From positions 162,854,466-162,918,465 of the forward strand of contig OY821519.1 in assembly GCA_963682025.1 (NCBI GenBank): 64,000 nt of DNA, written 5' to 3'. The translations under genes were made by a program, and so were the position numbers. Positions 42,960 to 55,072 of this stretch are shown in pieces; position 1 is the stretch's first letter, and each line of letters opens with the position of its first letter. This DNA comes from Cordilura impudica. Lineage: Eukaryota > Arthropoda > Insecta > Diptera > Scathophagidae. The notes under the pieces are model-generated. The model was not told the origin of the DNA. It ran no database searches and saw only the letters and a program-made list of their open reading frames with translations.

Positions 42960-45900
42960 ATATTCGCCTATGCCTAAGCTTCAATTTGATATACAGTGCT
43001 ACATGGTACGGGGCTTAGTTTGTCCAAAAAGTGGGTGTGGCCAAAAATAAAGTTTCCCAGTTTGTCCAGAAACGTGCATGCAAATTTATTACACGGAAGA
43101 CTTTTTACATTCGCCTAAGCCTAAGCTTCAATTAAACATACAGTGCTCCATGGTACGGGGCTTAGTTTGCCCAAAAAGTGGGTGTGGCCAAAAATAAAGA
43201 TTTCCAGTTTGTGCAGAAACGTGCATGCAAATTTATAACACGGAGGACTTTTTACATTCGCCTATGCCTAAGCTTCAATTTGACATACAGTGCTCCATGG
43301 TACGGAGCTTAGTTTGTCCAAAAAGTGGGTGTGGCCAAAAATAAAGATTCCCAGTTTGTCCAGAAACGTGCATGCAAATTTATTGCACGGAAGACTTTTT
43401 ATATTCGCCTATGCCTAAGCTTCGATTAGACATACAGTGCACCATGGTACGGGGCTTAGTTTGTCCAAAAAGTGGGTGTGGCCAAAAATAAAGATTCCCA
43501 GTTTGTGCAGAAACGTGAGTGCAAATTTATTACACGGAAGACTTTTTATATTCGCCTATGCCTAAGCTTCAATTTGGCATACAGTGCACCATGCTATGGA
43601 GCTTAGTTTGTCCAAAAAGTGGGTCTGGCCAAGAATAAAGATTCCCAGTTTGTCCAGAAACGTGCATGCAAATTAGTTGCACGAAGGACTTTTTATATCC
43701 GCCTTTGCCTAAGCTTCAATTTGACAAATTTTTCGCACAGTAGACTTTTTATATCGCCTATGCCCAGTTGCATGGTACGGAGCTTAGTTTGTCCAAAAAG
43801 TTGGTCTGACCAAGTGGGTCTGACCACAAAAATAAATATTCCCAGATTGTCCAGAAACGTGCATGCAAATTTATAACATGGAAGACTTTTTACATTCGCC
43901 TATGCCTAAGCTTCAATATGACACACAGTGCTGCATGGTACGGGGCTTAGTTTGTCCAAAAAAATGGTGTGGCCAAAAATAAAGATTCCCAGTTTGTGCA
44001 GAAACGTGCATGCAAATTTATTACACGGAAGACTTTTTATATTCGCCTATGCCTAAGCTTCAATTTGGCATACAGTGCACCATAGTACGGAGCTTAGCTT
44101 GTCCAAGAAGTGGGTCTGGCCAAAAATAAAGATTCCCAGTTTGTCCAGAAACGTGCATGCTAATTTGTTGGTCGAAGGGCTTTTTATATCCGCCTTTGCC
44201 TAAGCTTCTATTTTTCGCACAGAAGACTTTTTATATTGCCTATGCTATGCTCCATGTCGCAGTGCTTAGTTTGTCCAAAAAGTTGGTCTGACCAAGTGGG
44301 TATGACCACAAAAATAAATATTCCCAGATTGTCCAGAAACGTGTGTGCAAATTTATTACACGGAAGACTTTTTATATTCGCCTATGCCTAAGCTTCAATT
44401 TGATATACAGTGCTCCATGGTACGGAGCTTAGTTTGTCCAAAAAGTGGGTGTGGCCAAAAATAAAGATTCCCAGTTTGTTAAGAAACGTGCATGCAATTT
44501 TATTGCACGAAAGACTTTTTATATTCGCCTATGCCTAAGCTTCAATTTGGCATAATGTGCTCCATGGCACGGAGCTTAGTTTGTCCAAAAAGTGGGTTTG
44601 ACCACAAAAATAAAGATTCCAAGTTTGTCCAGAAACGTGCATGCAAATTTATTGCACGGAGGACTTTTTATATTCGCCTATGGCTAAGCTTCAATTTGGC
44701 ATACAGTGCACCATGGTACGGAGCTTAGTTTGTCCAAAAAGTGGGTCTGGCAAAAAAAAATTCCCAGTTTGTCCAGAAACGTGCATGCAAATTTATTACA
44801 CGGAAGACTTTTTACATTCGCCTATGCCTAAGCTTCAATTTGGCATACAGTGCACCATAGTACGGAGCTTAGCTTGTCCAAAAAGAGGGTCTGGCCAAAA
44901 ATAAAGATTAAAAGTTTGTCCAGAAACGTGCATGCAAATTGATTGCACGGAGGACTTTTTATATTCGCCTATGCCTAAGCTACAATTTGGCATACAGTGC
45001 ACCATGGTAAGGAGCTTAGTTTGTCCAAAAAGTGGGTCTGGCCAAAAATAAAGATTCCAAGGTTGTCCAGAAACGTGCATGCAAATTTATTGCACGGAGG
45101 ACTTTTTATATCCGCCTTTGCCAAAGCTTCAATTTGACATGCCGTGCTCCATGGTACGGAGCTTAGTTTGTCCAAAATGTTGGTCTGACCAAGTGGGTCT
45201 GACCACAAAAATAAATATTCCAAGATGGTCCAGAAACGTGCATGCAAATTTATAACACCGAAGACTTTTTATATTCGCCTATGCCTATGCTTCAATTTGA
45301 TATACTGTGCTCCATGGTACGGGGCTTAGTTTGTCCAAAAAGAGGGTGTGGCCAAAAATGAAGATTCCCCGTTTGTCCAGAAACGTGCATGCAAATTTAT
45401 TACACGGCAGACTTTTTACATTCGCCTATGCCTAAGCTTCAATTAAACATACAGTGCTAAATGGTACGGGGCTTAGTTTGTCCAAAAATTGGGTGTGGCC
45501 AAAAATAAAGATTCCCAGTTTGTGCAGAAACGTGAGTGCAAATTTATTACACGGAAGACTTTTTATATTCGCCTATGCCTAAGCTTCAATTTGGCATACA
45601 GTGCACCATGCTATGGAGCTTAGTTTGTCCAAAAAGTGGGTCAGGCCAAAAATAAAAATTCCCAGTTTGTCCAGAAACGTGCATGCAAATTTTTTGCGTG
45701 GAGGACATTTTATATCCGCCTTTGTCTAAGCTTCAATTTGACAAATTTTTCGCACAGTAGACTTTTTATATCGCCTATGCTATGCTCCATGTCGCAGTGC
45801 TTAGTTTGTCCAAAAAGTTGGTCTGACCAAGTGGGTCTGACCACTAAAATAAATATTCCCAGATTGTCCAGAAACGTGCATGCAAATTTATAACACGGAA

Positions 45901-48900
45901 GACGTTTTACATTCGCCTATGCCTAAGCTTCAATTTGACATACAGTGCTCCATGGTACGGAGCTTAGTTTGTCCAAAACGTGGGTCTGGCCAAAAATAAA
46001 GATTCCCAGTTTGTCCAGAAACGTGCATGCAAATTTGTTGCACGAAGGACTTTTTATATCCGCCTTTGTCTAAGCTTCAATTTGACAAATTTTTCGCACA
46101 GTAGACTTTTTATATCGCCTATGCCGTGTTGCATGGTACGGAGCTTAGTTTGTCCAAAAAGTTGGTCTGACCAAGTGGGTCTGACCACAAAAATAAATAT
46201 TCCCAGATTGTCCACACACGTGCATGCAAATTTATAACACGGAAGATTTTATATTCGCCTATGCCTAAGCTTCAATTTGATATTCAGTGCTCCATGGTAC
46301 GGGGCTTAGTTTGTCCAAAAAGTGGGTGTAGCCAAAAATAAAGATTCCCAGTTTGTGCAGAAACGCGCATGCAAATTTATTTCACGGAATACTTTTTACA
46401 TTCGCCTATGCCTATGCTTAAATTATACATACAGTGCTCTATGGTACGGGGCTTAGTTTGTCCAAAAAGTGGGTCTGGCCAAAAATAAATATTCCCAGTT
46501 TGTCCAGAAACGTGCATGCAAATTTATTACACGGAAGACTTTTTACATTCGCCTATGCCTAAGCTTCAATTTGGCATACAGTGCACCATGGTACGGAGCT
46601 TAGTTTGTCCAAAAAGTGTGTCTGGCCAAAAATAAAGATTCTCAGTTTGTCCAGAAACGTGCATGCAAATTTGTTGCACGGAGGACTTTTTACATCCGCC
46701 TTTGCGAAAGCTTCAATTTGACATACCGTGCTCCATGGTACGGAGCTTAGTTTGTCCAAAAAGTTGGTCTGACCAAGTGGGTCTGACCACAAAAATAAAT
46801 ATTCCCAGATTGTCCAGAAACGTGCATGCAAATTTATAACACCGAAGACTTTTTATATTCGCCTATGCCTAAGCTTCAATTTGATATACTGTGCTCCATG
46901 GTACGGGGCTTAGTTTGTCCAAAAAGTGGGTGTGGCCAAAAATAAAAAGTTTCAGTTTGTGCAGAAACGTGCATGCAAATTTATAACACGGAGGACTTTT
47001 TACATTCGCCTATGGCTAAGGTTCAATTTGACATACAGTGCTCCATGGTACGGAGCTTAGTTTGTCCAAAAAGTGGGTGTGGCCAAAAATAAAGATTCCC
47101 AGTTTGTCCAGAAACGTGCATGCAAATTTATTGCACGGAAGACTTTTTATATTCGCCTATGCCTAAGCTTCGATTAGACATACAGTGCATCATGGTACGG
47201 GGCTTAGTTTGTCCAAAAAGTGGGTGTGGCCAAAAATAAATATTCCCAGTTTGTGCAGAAACGTGAGTGCAAATTTATTACACGAAAGACTTTTTATATT
47301 CGCCTATGCCTAAGCTTCAATTTGGCATAATGTGCTCCATGGCACGGAGCTTAGTTTGTCCAAAAAGTGGGTTTGACCACAAAAATAAAGATTCCAAGTT
47401 TGTCCAGAAACGTGCATGCAAATTTATTGCACGGAGGACTTTTTATATTCGCCTATGGCTAAGCTTCAATTTGGCATACAGTGCACCATGGTACGGAGCT
47501 TAGTTTGTCCAAAAAGTGGGTCTGGCAAAAAAAAAATTCCCAGTTTGTCCAGAAACGTGCATGCAAATTTATTACACGGAAGACTTTTTACATTCGCCTA
47601 TGCCTAAGCTTCAATTTGGCATACAGTGCACCATAGTACGGAGCTTAGCTTGTCCAAAAAGAGGGTCTGGCCAAAAATAAAGATTAAAAGTTTGTCCAGA
47701 AACGTGCATGCAAATTGATTGCACGGAGGACTTTTTATATTCGCCTATGCCTAAGCTACAATTTGGCATACAGTGCACCATGGTAAGGAGCTTAGTTTGT
47801 CCAAAAAGTGGGTCTGGCCAAAAATAAAGATTCCAAGTTTGTCCAGAAACGTGCATGCAAATTTTTTGCACGGAGGACTTTTTATATCCGCCTTTGCCAA
47901 AGCTTCAATTTGACATGCCGTGCTCCATGGTACGGAGCTTAGTTTGTCCAAAATGTTGGTCTGACCAAGTGGGTCTGACCACAAAAATAAATATTCCAAG
48001 ATTGTCCAGAAACGTGCATGCAAATTTATAACACCGAAGACTTTTTATACTCGCCTATGCCTAAGCTTCAATTTGATATACTGTGCTCCATGGTACGGGG
48101 CTTAGTTTGTCCAAAAAGAGGGTGTGGCCAAAAATAAAGATTCCCCGTTTGTCCAGAAACGTGCATGCAAATTTATTACACGGCAGACTTTTTACATTCG
48201 CCTATGCCTAAGCTTCAATTAAACATACAGTGCTCCATGGTACGGGGCTTAGTTTGTCCAAAAAGTGGGTGTGGCCAAAAATAAAGATTCCCAGTTTGTG
48301 CAGAAACGTGAGTGCAAATTTATTACACGGAAGACTTTTTATATTCGCCTATGCCTAAGCTTCAATTTGGCATACAGTGCACCATGCTATGGAGCTTAGT
48401 TTGTCCAAAAAGTGGGTCAGGCCAAAAATAAAAATTCCCAGTTTGTCCAGAAACGTGCATGCAAATTTTTTGCGTGGAGGACATTTTATATCCGCCTTTG
48501 TCTAAGCTTCAATTTGACAAATTTTTCGCACAGTAGACTTTTTATATCGCCTATGCTATGCTCCATGTCGCAGTGCTTAGTTTGTCCAAAAAGTTGGTCT
48601 GACCAAGTGGGTCTGACCACTAAAATAAATATTCCCAGATTGTCCAGAAACGTGCATGCAAATTTATAACACGGAAGACGTTTTACATTCGCCTATGCCT
48701 AAGCTTCAATTTGACATACAGTGCTCCATGGTACGGAGCTTAGTTTGTCCAAAACGTGGGTCTGGCCAAAAATAAAGATTCCCAGTTTGTCCAGAAACGT
48801 GCATGCAAATTTGTTGCACGAAGGACTTTTTATATCCGCCTTTGTCTAAGCTTCAATTTGACAAATTTTTCGCACAGTAGACTTTTTATATCGCCTATGC

Positions 48901-51900
48901 CGTGTTGCATGGTACGGAGCTTAGTTTGTCCAAAAAGTTGGTCTGACCAAGTGGGTCTGACCACAAAAATAAATATTCCCAGATTGTCCACACACGTGCA
49001 TGCAAATTTATAACACGGAAGATTTTATATTCGCCTATGCCTAAGCTTCAATTTGATATTCAGTGCTCCATGGTACGGGGCTTAGTTTGTCCAAAAAGTG
49101 GGTGTAGCCAAAAATAAAGATTCCCAGTTTGTGCAGAAACGCGCATGCAAATTTATTTCACGGAATACTTTTTACATTCGCCTATGCCTATGCTTAAATT
49201 ATACATACAGTGCTCTATGGTACGGGGCTTAGTTTGTCCAAAAAGTGGGGCTGGCCAAAAATAAATATTCCCAGTTTGTCCAGAAACGTGCATGCAAATT
49301 TATTACACGGAAGACTTTTTACATTCGCCTATGCCTAAGCTTCAATTTGGCATACAGTGCACCATGGTACGGAGCTTAGTTTGTCCAAAAAGTGTGTCTG
49401 GCCAAAAATAAAGATTCTCAGTTTGTCCAGAAACGTGCATGCAAATTTGTTGCACGGAGGACTTTTTACATCCGCCTTTGCGAAAGCTTCAATTTGACAT
49501 ACCGTGCTCCATGGTACGGAGCTTAGTTTGTCCAAAAAGTTGGTCTGGCCAAGTGGGTCTGACCACAAAAATAAATATTCCCAGATTGTCCAGAAACGTG
49601 CATGCAAATTTATAACACCGAAGACTTTTTATATTCGCCTATGCCTAAGCTTCAATTTGATATACTGTGCTCCATGGTACGGGGCTTAGTTTGTCCAAAA
49701 AGTGGGTGTGGCCAAAAATAAAAAGTTTCAGTTTGTGCAGAAACGTGCATGCAAATTTATAACACGGAGGACTTTTTACATTCGCCTATGGCTAAGCTTC
49801 AATTTGACATACAGTGCTCCATGGTACGGAGCTTAGTTTGTCCAAAAAGTGGGTGTGGCCAAAAATAAAGATTCCCAGTTTGTCCAGAAACGTGCATGCA
49901 AATTTATTGCACGGAAGACTTTTTATATTCGCCTATGCCTAAGCTTCGATTAGACATACAGTGCATCATGGTACGGGGCTTAGTTTGTCCAAAAAGTGGG
50001 TGTGGCCAAAAATAAATATTCCCAGTTTGTGCAGAAACGTGAGTGCAAATTTATTACACGAAAGACTTTTTATATTCGCCTATGCCTAAGCTTCAATTTG
50101 GCATAATGTGCTCCATGGCACGGAGCTTAGTTTGTCCAAAAAGTGGGTTTGACCACAAAAATAAAGATTCCAAGTTTGTCCAGAAACGTGCATGCAAATT
50201 TATTGCACGGAGGACTTTTTATATTCGCCTATGGCTAAGCTTCAATTTGGCATACAGTGCACCATGGTACGGAGCTTAGTTTGTCCAAAAAGTGGGTCTG
50301 GCAAAAAAAAAATTCCCAGTTTGTCCAGAAACGTGCATGCAAATTTATTACACGGAAGACTTTTTACATTCGCCTATGCCTAAGCTTCAATTTGGCATAC
50401 AGTGCACCATAGTACGGAGCTTAGCTTGTCCAAAAAGTGGGTCTGGCCAAAAATAAAGATTCCAAGTTTGTCCAGAAACGTGCATGCAAATTTATTACAC
50501 GGAGAACTTTTTATATTCGCCTATGCCTAAGCTACAATTTGGCATACAGTGCACCATGGTAAGGAGCTTAGTTTGTCCAAAAAGTGGGTCTGGCCAAAAA
50601 TAAAGATTCCAAGTTTGTCCAGAAACGTGCATGCAAATTTGTTGCACGGAGGACTTTTTATATCCGCCTTTGCCAAAGCTTCAATTTGACATGCCGTGCT
50701 CCATGGTACGGAGCTTAGTTTGTCCAAAATGTTGGTCTGACCAAGTGGGTCTGACCACAAAAATAAATATTCCAAGATTGTCCAGAAACGTGCATGCAAA
50801 TTTATAACACCGAAGACTTTTTATACTCGCCTATGCCTAAGCTTCAATTTGATATACTGTGCTCCATGGTACGGGGCTTAGTTTGTCCAAAAAGAGGGTG
50901 TGGCCAAAAATAAAGATTCCCCGTTTGTCCAGAAACGTGCATGCAAATTTATTACACGGCAGACTTTTTACATTCGCCTATGCCTAAGCTTCAATTAAAC
51001 ATACAGTGCTCCATGGTACGGGGCTTAGTTTGTCCAAAAAGTGGGTGTGGCCAAAAATAAAGATTCCCAGTTTGTGCAGAAACGTGAGTGCAAATTTATT
51101 ACACGGAAGACTTTTTATATTCGCCTATGCCTAAGCTTCAATTTGGCATACAGTGCACCATGCTATGGAGCTTAGTTTGTCCAAAAAGTGGGTCAGGCCA
51201 AAAATAAAAATTCCCAGTTTGTCCAGAAACGTGCATGCAAATTTTTTGCGTGGAGGACATTTTATATCCGCCTTTGTCTAAGCTTCAATTTGACAAATTT
51301 TTCGCACAGTAGACTTTTTATATCGCCTATGCTATGCTCCATGTCGCAGTGCTTAGTTTGTCCAAAAAGTTGGTCTGACCAAATGGGTCTGACCACTAAA
51401 ATAAATATTCCCAGATTGTCCAGAAACGTGCATGCAAATTTATAACACGCAAGACGTTTTACATTCGCCTATGCCTAAGCTTCAATTTGACATACAGTGC
51501 TCCATGGTACGGAGCTTAGTTTGTCCAAAACGTGGGTCTGGCCAAAAATAAAGATTCCCAGTTTGTCCAGAAACGTGCATGCAAATTTGTTGCACGAAGG
51601 ACTTTTTATATCCGCCTTTGCCTAAGCTTCAATTTGACAAATTTTTCGCACAGTAGACTTTTTATATCGCCTATGCCGTGTTGCATGGTACGGAGCTTAG
51701 TTTGTCCAAAAAGTTGGTCTGACCAAGTGGGTCTGACCACAAAAATAAATATTCCCAGATTGTCCACACACGTGCATGCAAATTTATAACACGGAAGATT
51801 TTATATTCGCCTATGCCTAAGCTTCAATTTGATATTCAGTGCTCCATGGTACGGGGCTTAGTTTGTCCAAAAAGTGGGTGTAGCCAAAAATAAAGATTCC

Positions 51901-53877
51901 CAGTTTGTGCAGAAACGCGCATGCAAATTTATTTCACGGAATACTTTTTACATTCGCCTATGCCTATGCTTAAATTATACATACAGTGCTCTATGGTACG
52001 GGGCTTAGTTTGTCCAAAAAGTGGGTCTGGCCAAAAATAATATTCCCAGTTTGTCCAGAAACGTGCATGCAAATTTATTACACGGAAGACTTTTTACATT
52101 CGCCTATGCCTAAGCTTCAATTTGGCATACAGTGCACCATGGTACGGAGCTTAGTTTGTCCAAAAAGTGTGTCTGGCCAAAAATAAAGATTCCCAGTTTG
52201 TCCAGAAACGTGCATGCAAATTTGTTGCACGGAGGACTTTTTATATCCGCCTTTGCCAAAGCTTCAATTTGACATGCCGTGCTCCATGGTACGGAGCTTA
52301 GTTTGTCCAAAATGTTGGTCTGACCAAGTGGGTCTGACCACAAAAATAACTATTCCAAGATTGTCCAGAAACGTGCATGCAAATTTATAACACCGAATAC
52401 TTTTTATATTCGCCTATGCCTAAGCTTCAATTTGATATACTGTGCTCCATGGTACGGGGCTTAGTTTGTCCAAAAAGAGGGTGTGGCCAAAAATAAAGAT
52501 TCCCCGTTTGTCCAGAAACGTGCATGCAAATTTATTACACGGCAGACTTTTTACATTCGCCTATGCCTAAGCTTCAATTAAACATACAGTGCTCCATGGT
52601 ACGGGGCTTAGTTTGTCCAAAAAGTGGGTGTGGCCAAAAATAAAGATTCCCAGTTTGTGCAGAAACGTGAGTGCAAATTTATTACACGGAAGACTTTTTA
52701 TATTCGCCTATGCCTAAGCTTCAATTTGGCATACAGTGCACCATGCTTTGGAGCTTAGTTTGTCCAAAAAGTGGGTCAGGCCAAAAATAAAAATTCCCAG
52801 TTTGTCCAGAAACGTGCATGCAAATTTTTTTGCGTGGAGGACATTTTATATCCGCCTTTGTCTAAGCTTCAATTTGACAAATTTTTCGCACAGTAGACTT
52901 TTTATATCGCCTATGCTATGCTCCATGTCGCAGTGCTTAGTTTGTCCAAAAAGTTGGTCTGACCAAGTGGGTCTGACCACTAAAATAAATATTCCCAGAT
53001 TGTCCAGAAACGTGAATGCAAATTTATAACACGGAAGACGTTTTACATTCGCCTATGCCTAAGCTTCAATTTGACATACAGTGCTCCATGGTACGGAGCT
53101 TAGTTTGTCCAAAACGTGGGTCTGGCCAAAAATAAAGATTCCCAGTTTGTCCAGAAACGTGCATGCAAATTTGTTGCACGAAGGACTTTTTATATCCGCC
53201 TTTGCCTAAGCTTCAATTTGACAAATTTTTCGCACAGTAGACTTTTTATATCGCCTATGCCGCGTTGCATGGTACGGAGCTTAGTTTGTCCAAAAAGTTG
53301 GTCTGACCAAGTGGGTCTGACCACAAAAATAAATATTCCCAGATTGTCCACACACGTGCATGCAAATTTATAACACGGAAGATTTTATATTCGCCTATGC
53401 CTAAGCTTCAATTTGATATTCAGTGCTCCATGGTACGGGGCTTAGTTTGTCCAAAAAGTGGGTGTAGCCAAAAATAATGATTCCCAGTTTGTGCAGAAAC
53501 GCGCATGCAAATTTATTTCACGGAATACTTTTTACATTCGCCTATGCCTATGCTTAAATTATACATACAGTGCTCTATGGTACGGGGCTTAGTTTGTCCA
53601 AAAAGTGGGTCTGGCCAAAAATAAATATTCCCAGTTTGTCCAGAAACGTGCATGCAAATTTATTACACGGAAGACTTTTAACATTCGCCTATGCCTAAGC
53701 TTCAATTTGGCATACAGTGCACCATGGTACGGAGCTTAGTTTGTCCAAAAAGTGTGTCTGGCCAAAAATAAAGATTCCCAGTTTGTCCAGAAACGTGCAT
53801 GCAAATTTGTTGCACGGAGGACTTTTTATATCCGCCTTTGCCTAAGCTTAAATTTGACATACCGTGCTCCATGGTAC
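42960..53877 (+). repeat. Satellite array with higher-order structure (right block)
   Basis: About 70 monomers in direct orientation. Here GGGGCTTAG and GTGTGGCC monomer variants are frequent, unlike the left arrays. The region 43258-43620 resembles 47008-47270 but with a longer spacing, so the first higher-order unit is longer than the others. Confidence 0.95.
44500..53877 (+). repeat. Higher-order repeat, ~2776-bp period
   Basis: Distinct monomer variants recur with 2775-2776-bp spacing, for example 45636/48412/51188, 45980/48756/51532, 47267/50043 and 44975/47751/50527. That is about 18 monomers per unit. At about 52200 the phase drops to 1584 bp (51532/53116), a loss of 1192 bp or 8 x 149. 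Copies look nearly identical over long runs. Confidence 0.92.
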
Positions 53878-54273
53878 TATTATGTCACTTCATTAATTTA
53901 ATTTTTACTTATCCTTTTCAAACAATTCATTTTATTTAAAGCACCTTTTGTATTTTCTTGGCGAACAGCCGCTTGTGCTACTGTTCTGTTATGGAGTACT
54001 TTATTAATTGTGTTTACAAATTATACTTAAATTCTGACTTACGCTAGAATACAATTTAATGTGTGTGGGAATCTGCAAGCACAGCAGATTTCCACACAGG
54101 TGAATCAAATAAACTAAACATAACTGTATTGTATTGCAGTTTGAGAAATAAATGTTTCTCACGCTAAACTTCGGTGTGTGTGGATATTGTTGCCGTTAAT
54201 TAAAATGGTTTATTGTTACCATTTAGTTACCGTACTGAAGGTATGGTAACTAAGACATATCAAACACACTACA
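53878..54273 (-). repeat. 3' LTR of E1B (396 bp)
   Basis: Pairs in sequence and length with 4995-5390. Minus strand starts TGTAGTGTGTTTGA. Contains the same hairpin around GTGTGGGAATCTGC/GCAGATTTCCACAC. Confidence 0.92.
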
Positions 54274-54283
54274 CCTCCCTTTT
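54274..54283 (-). promoter_or_regulatory. Polypurine tract of E1B
   Basis: AAAAGGGAGG on the minus strand next to the LTR start. Confidence 0.85.
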
Positions 54284-55072
54284 TCAGAGAAAGAATGATC
54301 AATAATCGATTGACCATTCTTTAGTGCTGTTATAATTAAAATTTAAAATGATCAAATCTAATGTTAAAGTTTTTTTTTTATATTTTTTTTTTTTTTTTTT
54401 TTTTTGAATATTAACAATTTTAATTTAATGGGGACCATTCCTTCCCCTTTTCAAATAGAAAAATTAAAAATATAATATGTATTTATAATTTTGAAAATTT
54501 TTGTTGTTTAATTTCTTTTGCAGGCGAATGCTGGCCAGTCAATCGTCTGCAAAAAAAAAATTTTGATTTTAAATTTTATCTCAAATTATTATTTAGTTTA
54601 TACATTTTAAATTTTAAATTTATACTTTCTTAAATTTCGATTTTTGATTTAATTAATTATGATTTTAATTACAATTTAAAGAATTTTATTTATAATTTTA
54701 CAAAATTAAATAAAAAATTGACATTATCAATATTAATGTATTTTTAATTAATTGTTTTTATTTAAATTTTAATTTTAATGTTAAAAAAAACTATATTATG
54801 TTATTTTAATTTTTTACTATTATTATTATTAAAAAAAATTTCCGTAAACTAAAGATTAATTTAAAATTTATAGTTATAAAATTTGTAATTAAGGAAGGTT
54901 AAATTAAGGTGTTAGGTTCTATATATGGTTTTATTTAATTAATCTAATTGTTTAATTGTTTGATTAATTATATTTTATATTTTAGTTCAAATATTTATCT
55001 TTTTTTTTTTTAAACTATATAAAAATGTTCATCTAGATTTTAGTTTAGTTTATATGTATATAATCATTTACA
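54284..55072 (-). other. 3' UTR of E1B
   Basis: Nearly 800 bp of AT-rich sequence with T/A homopolymers; no ORF or repeat seen. Confidence 0.7.
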
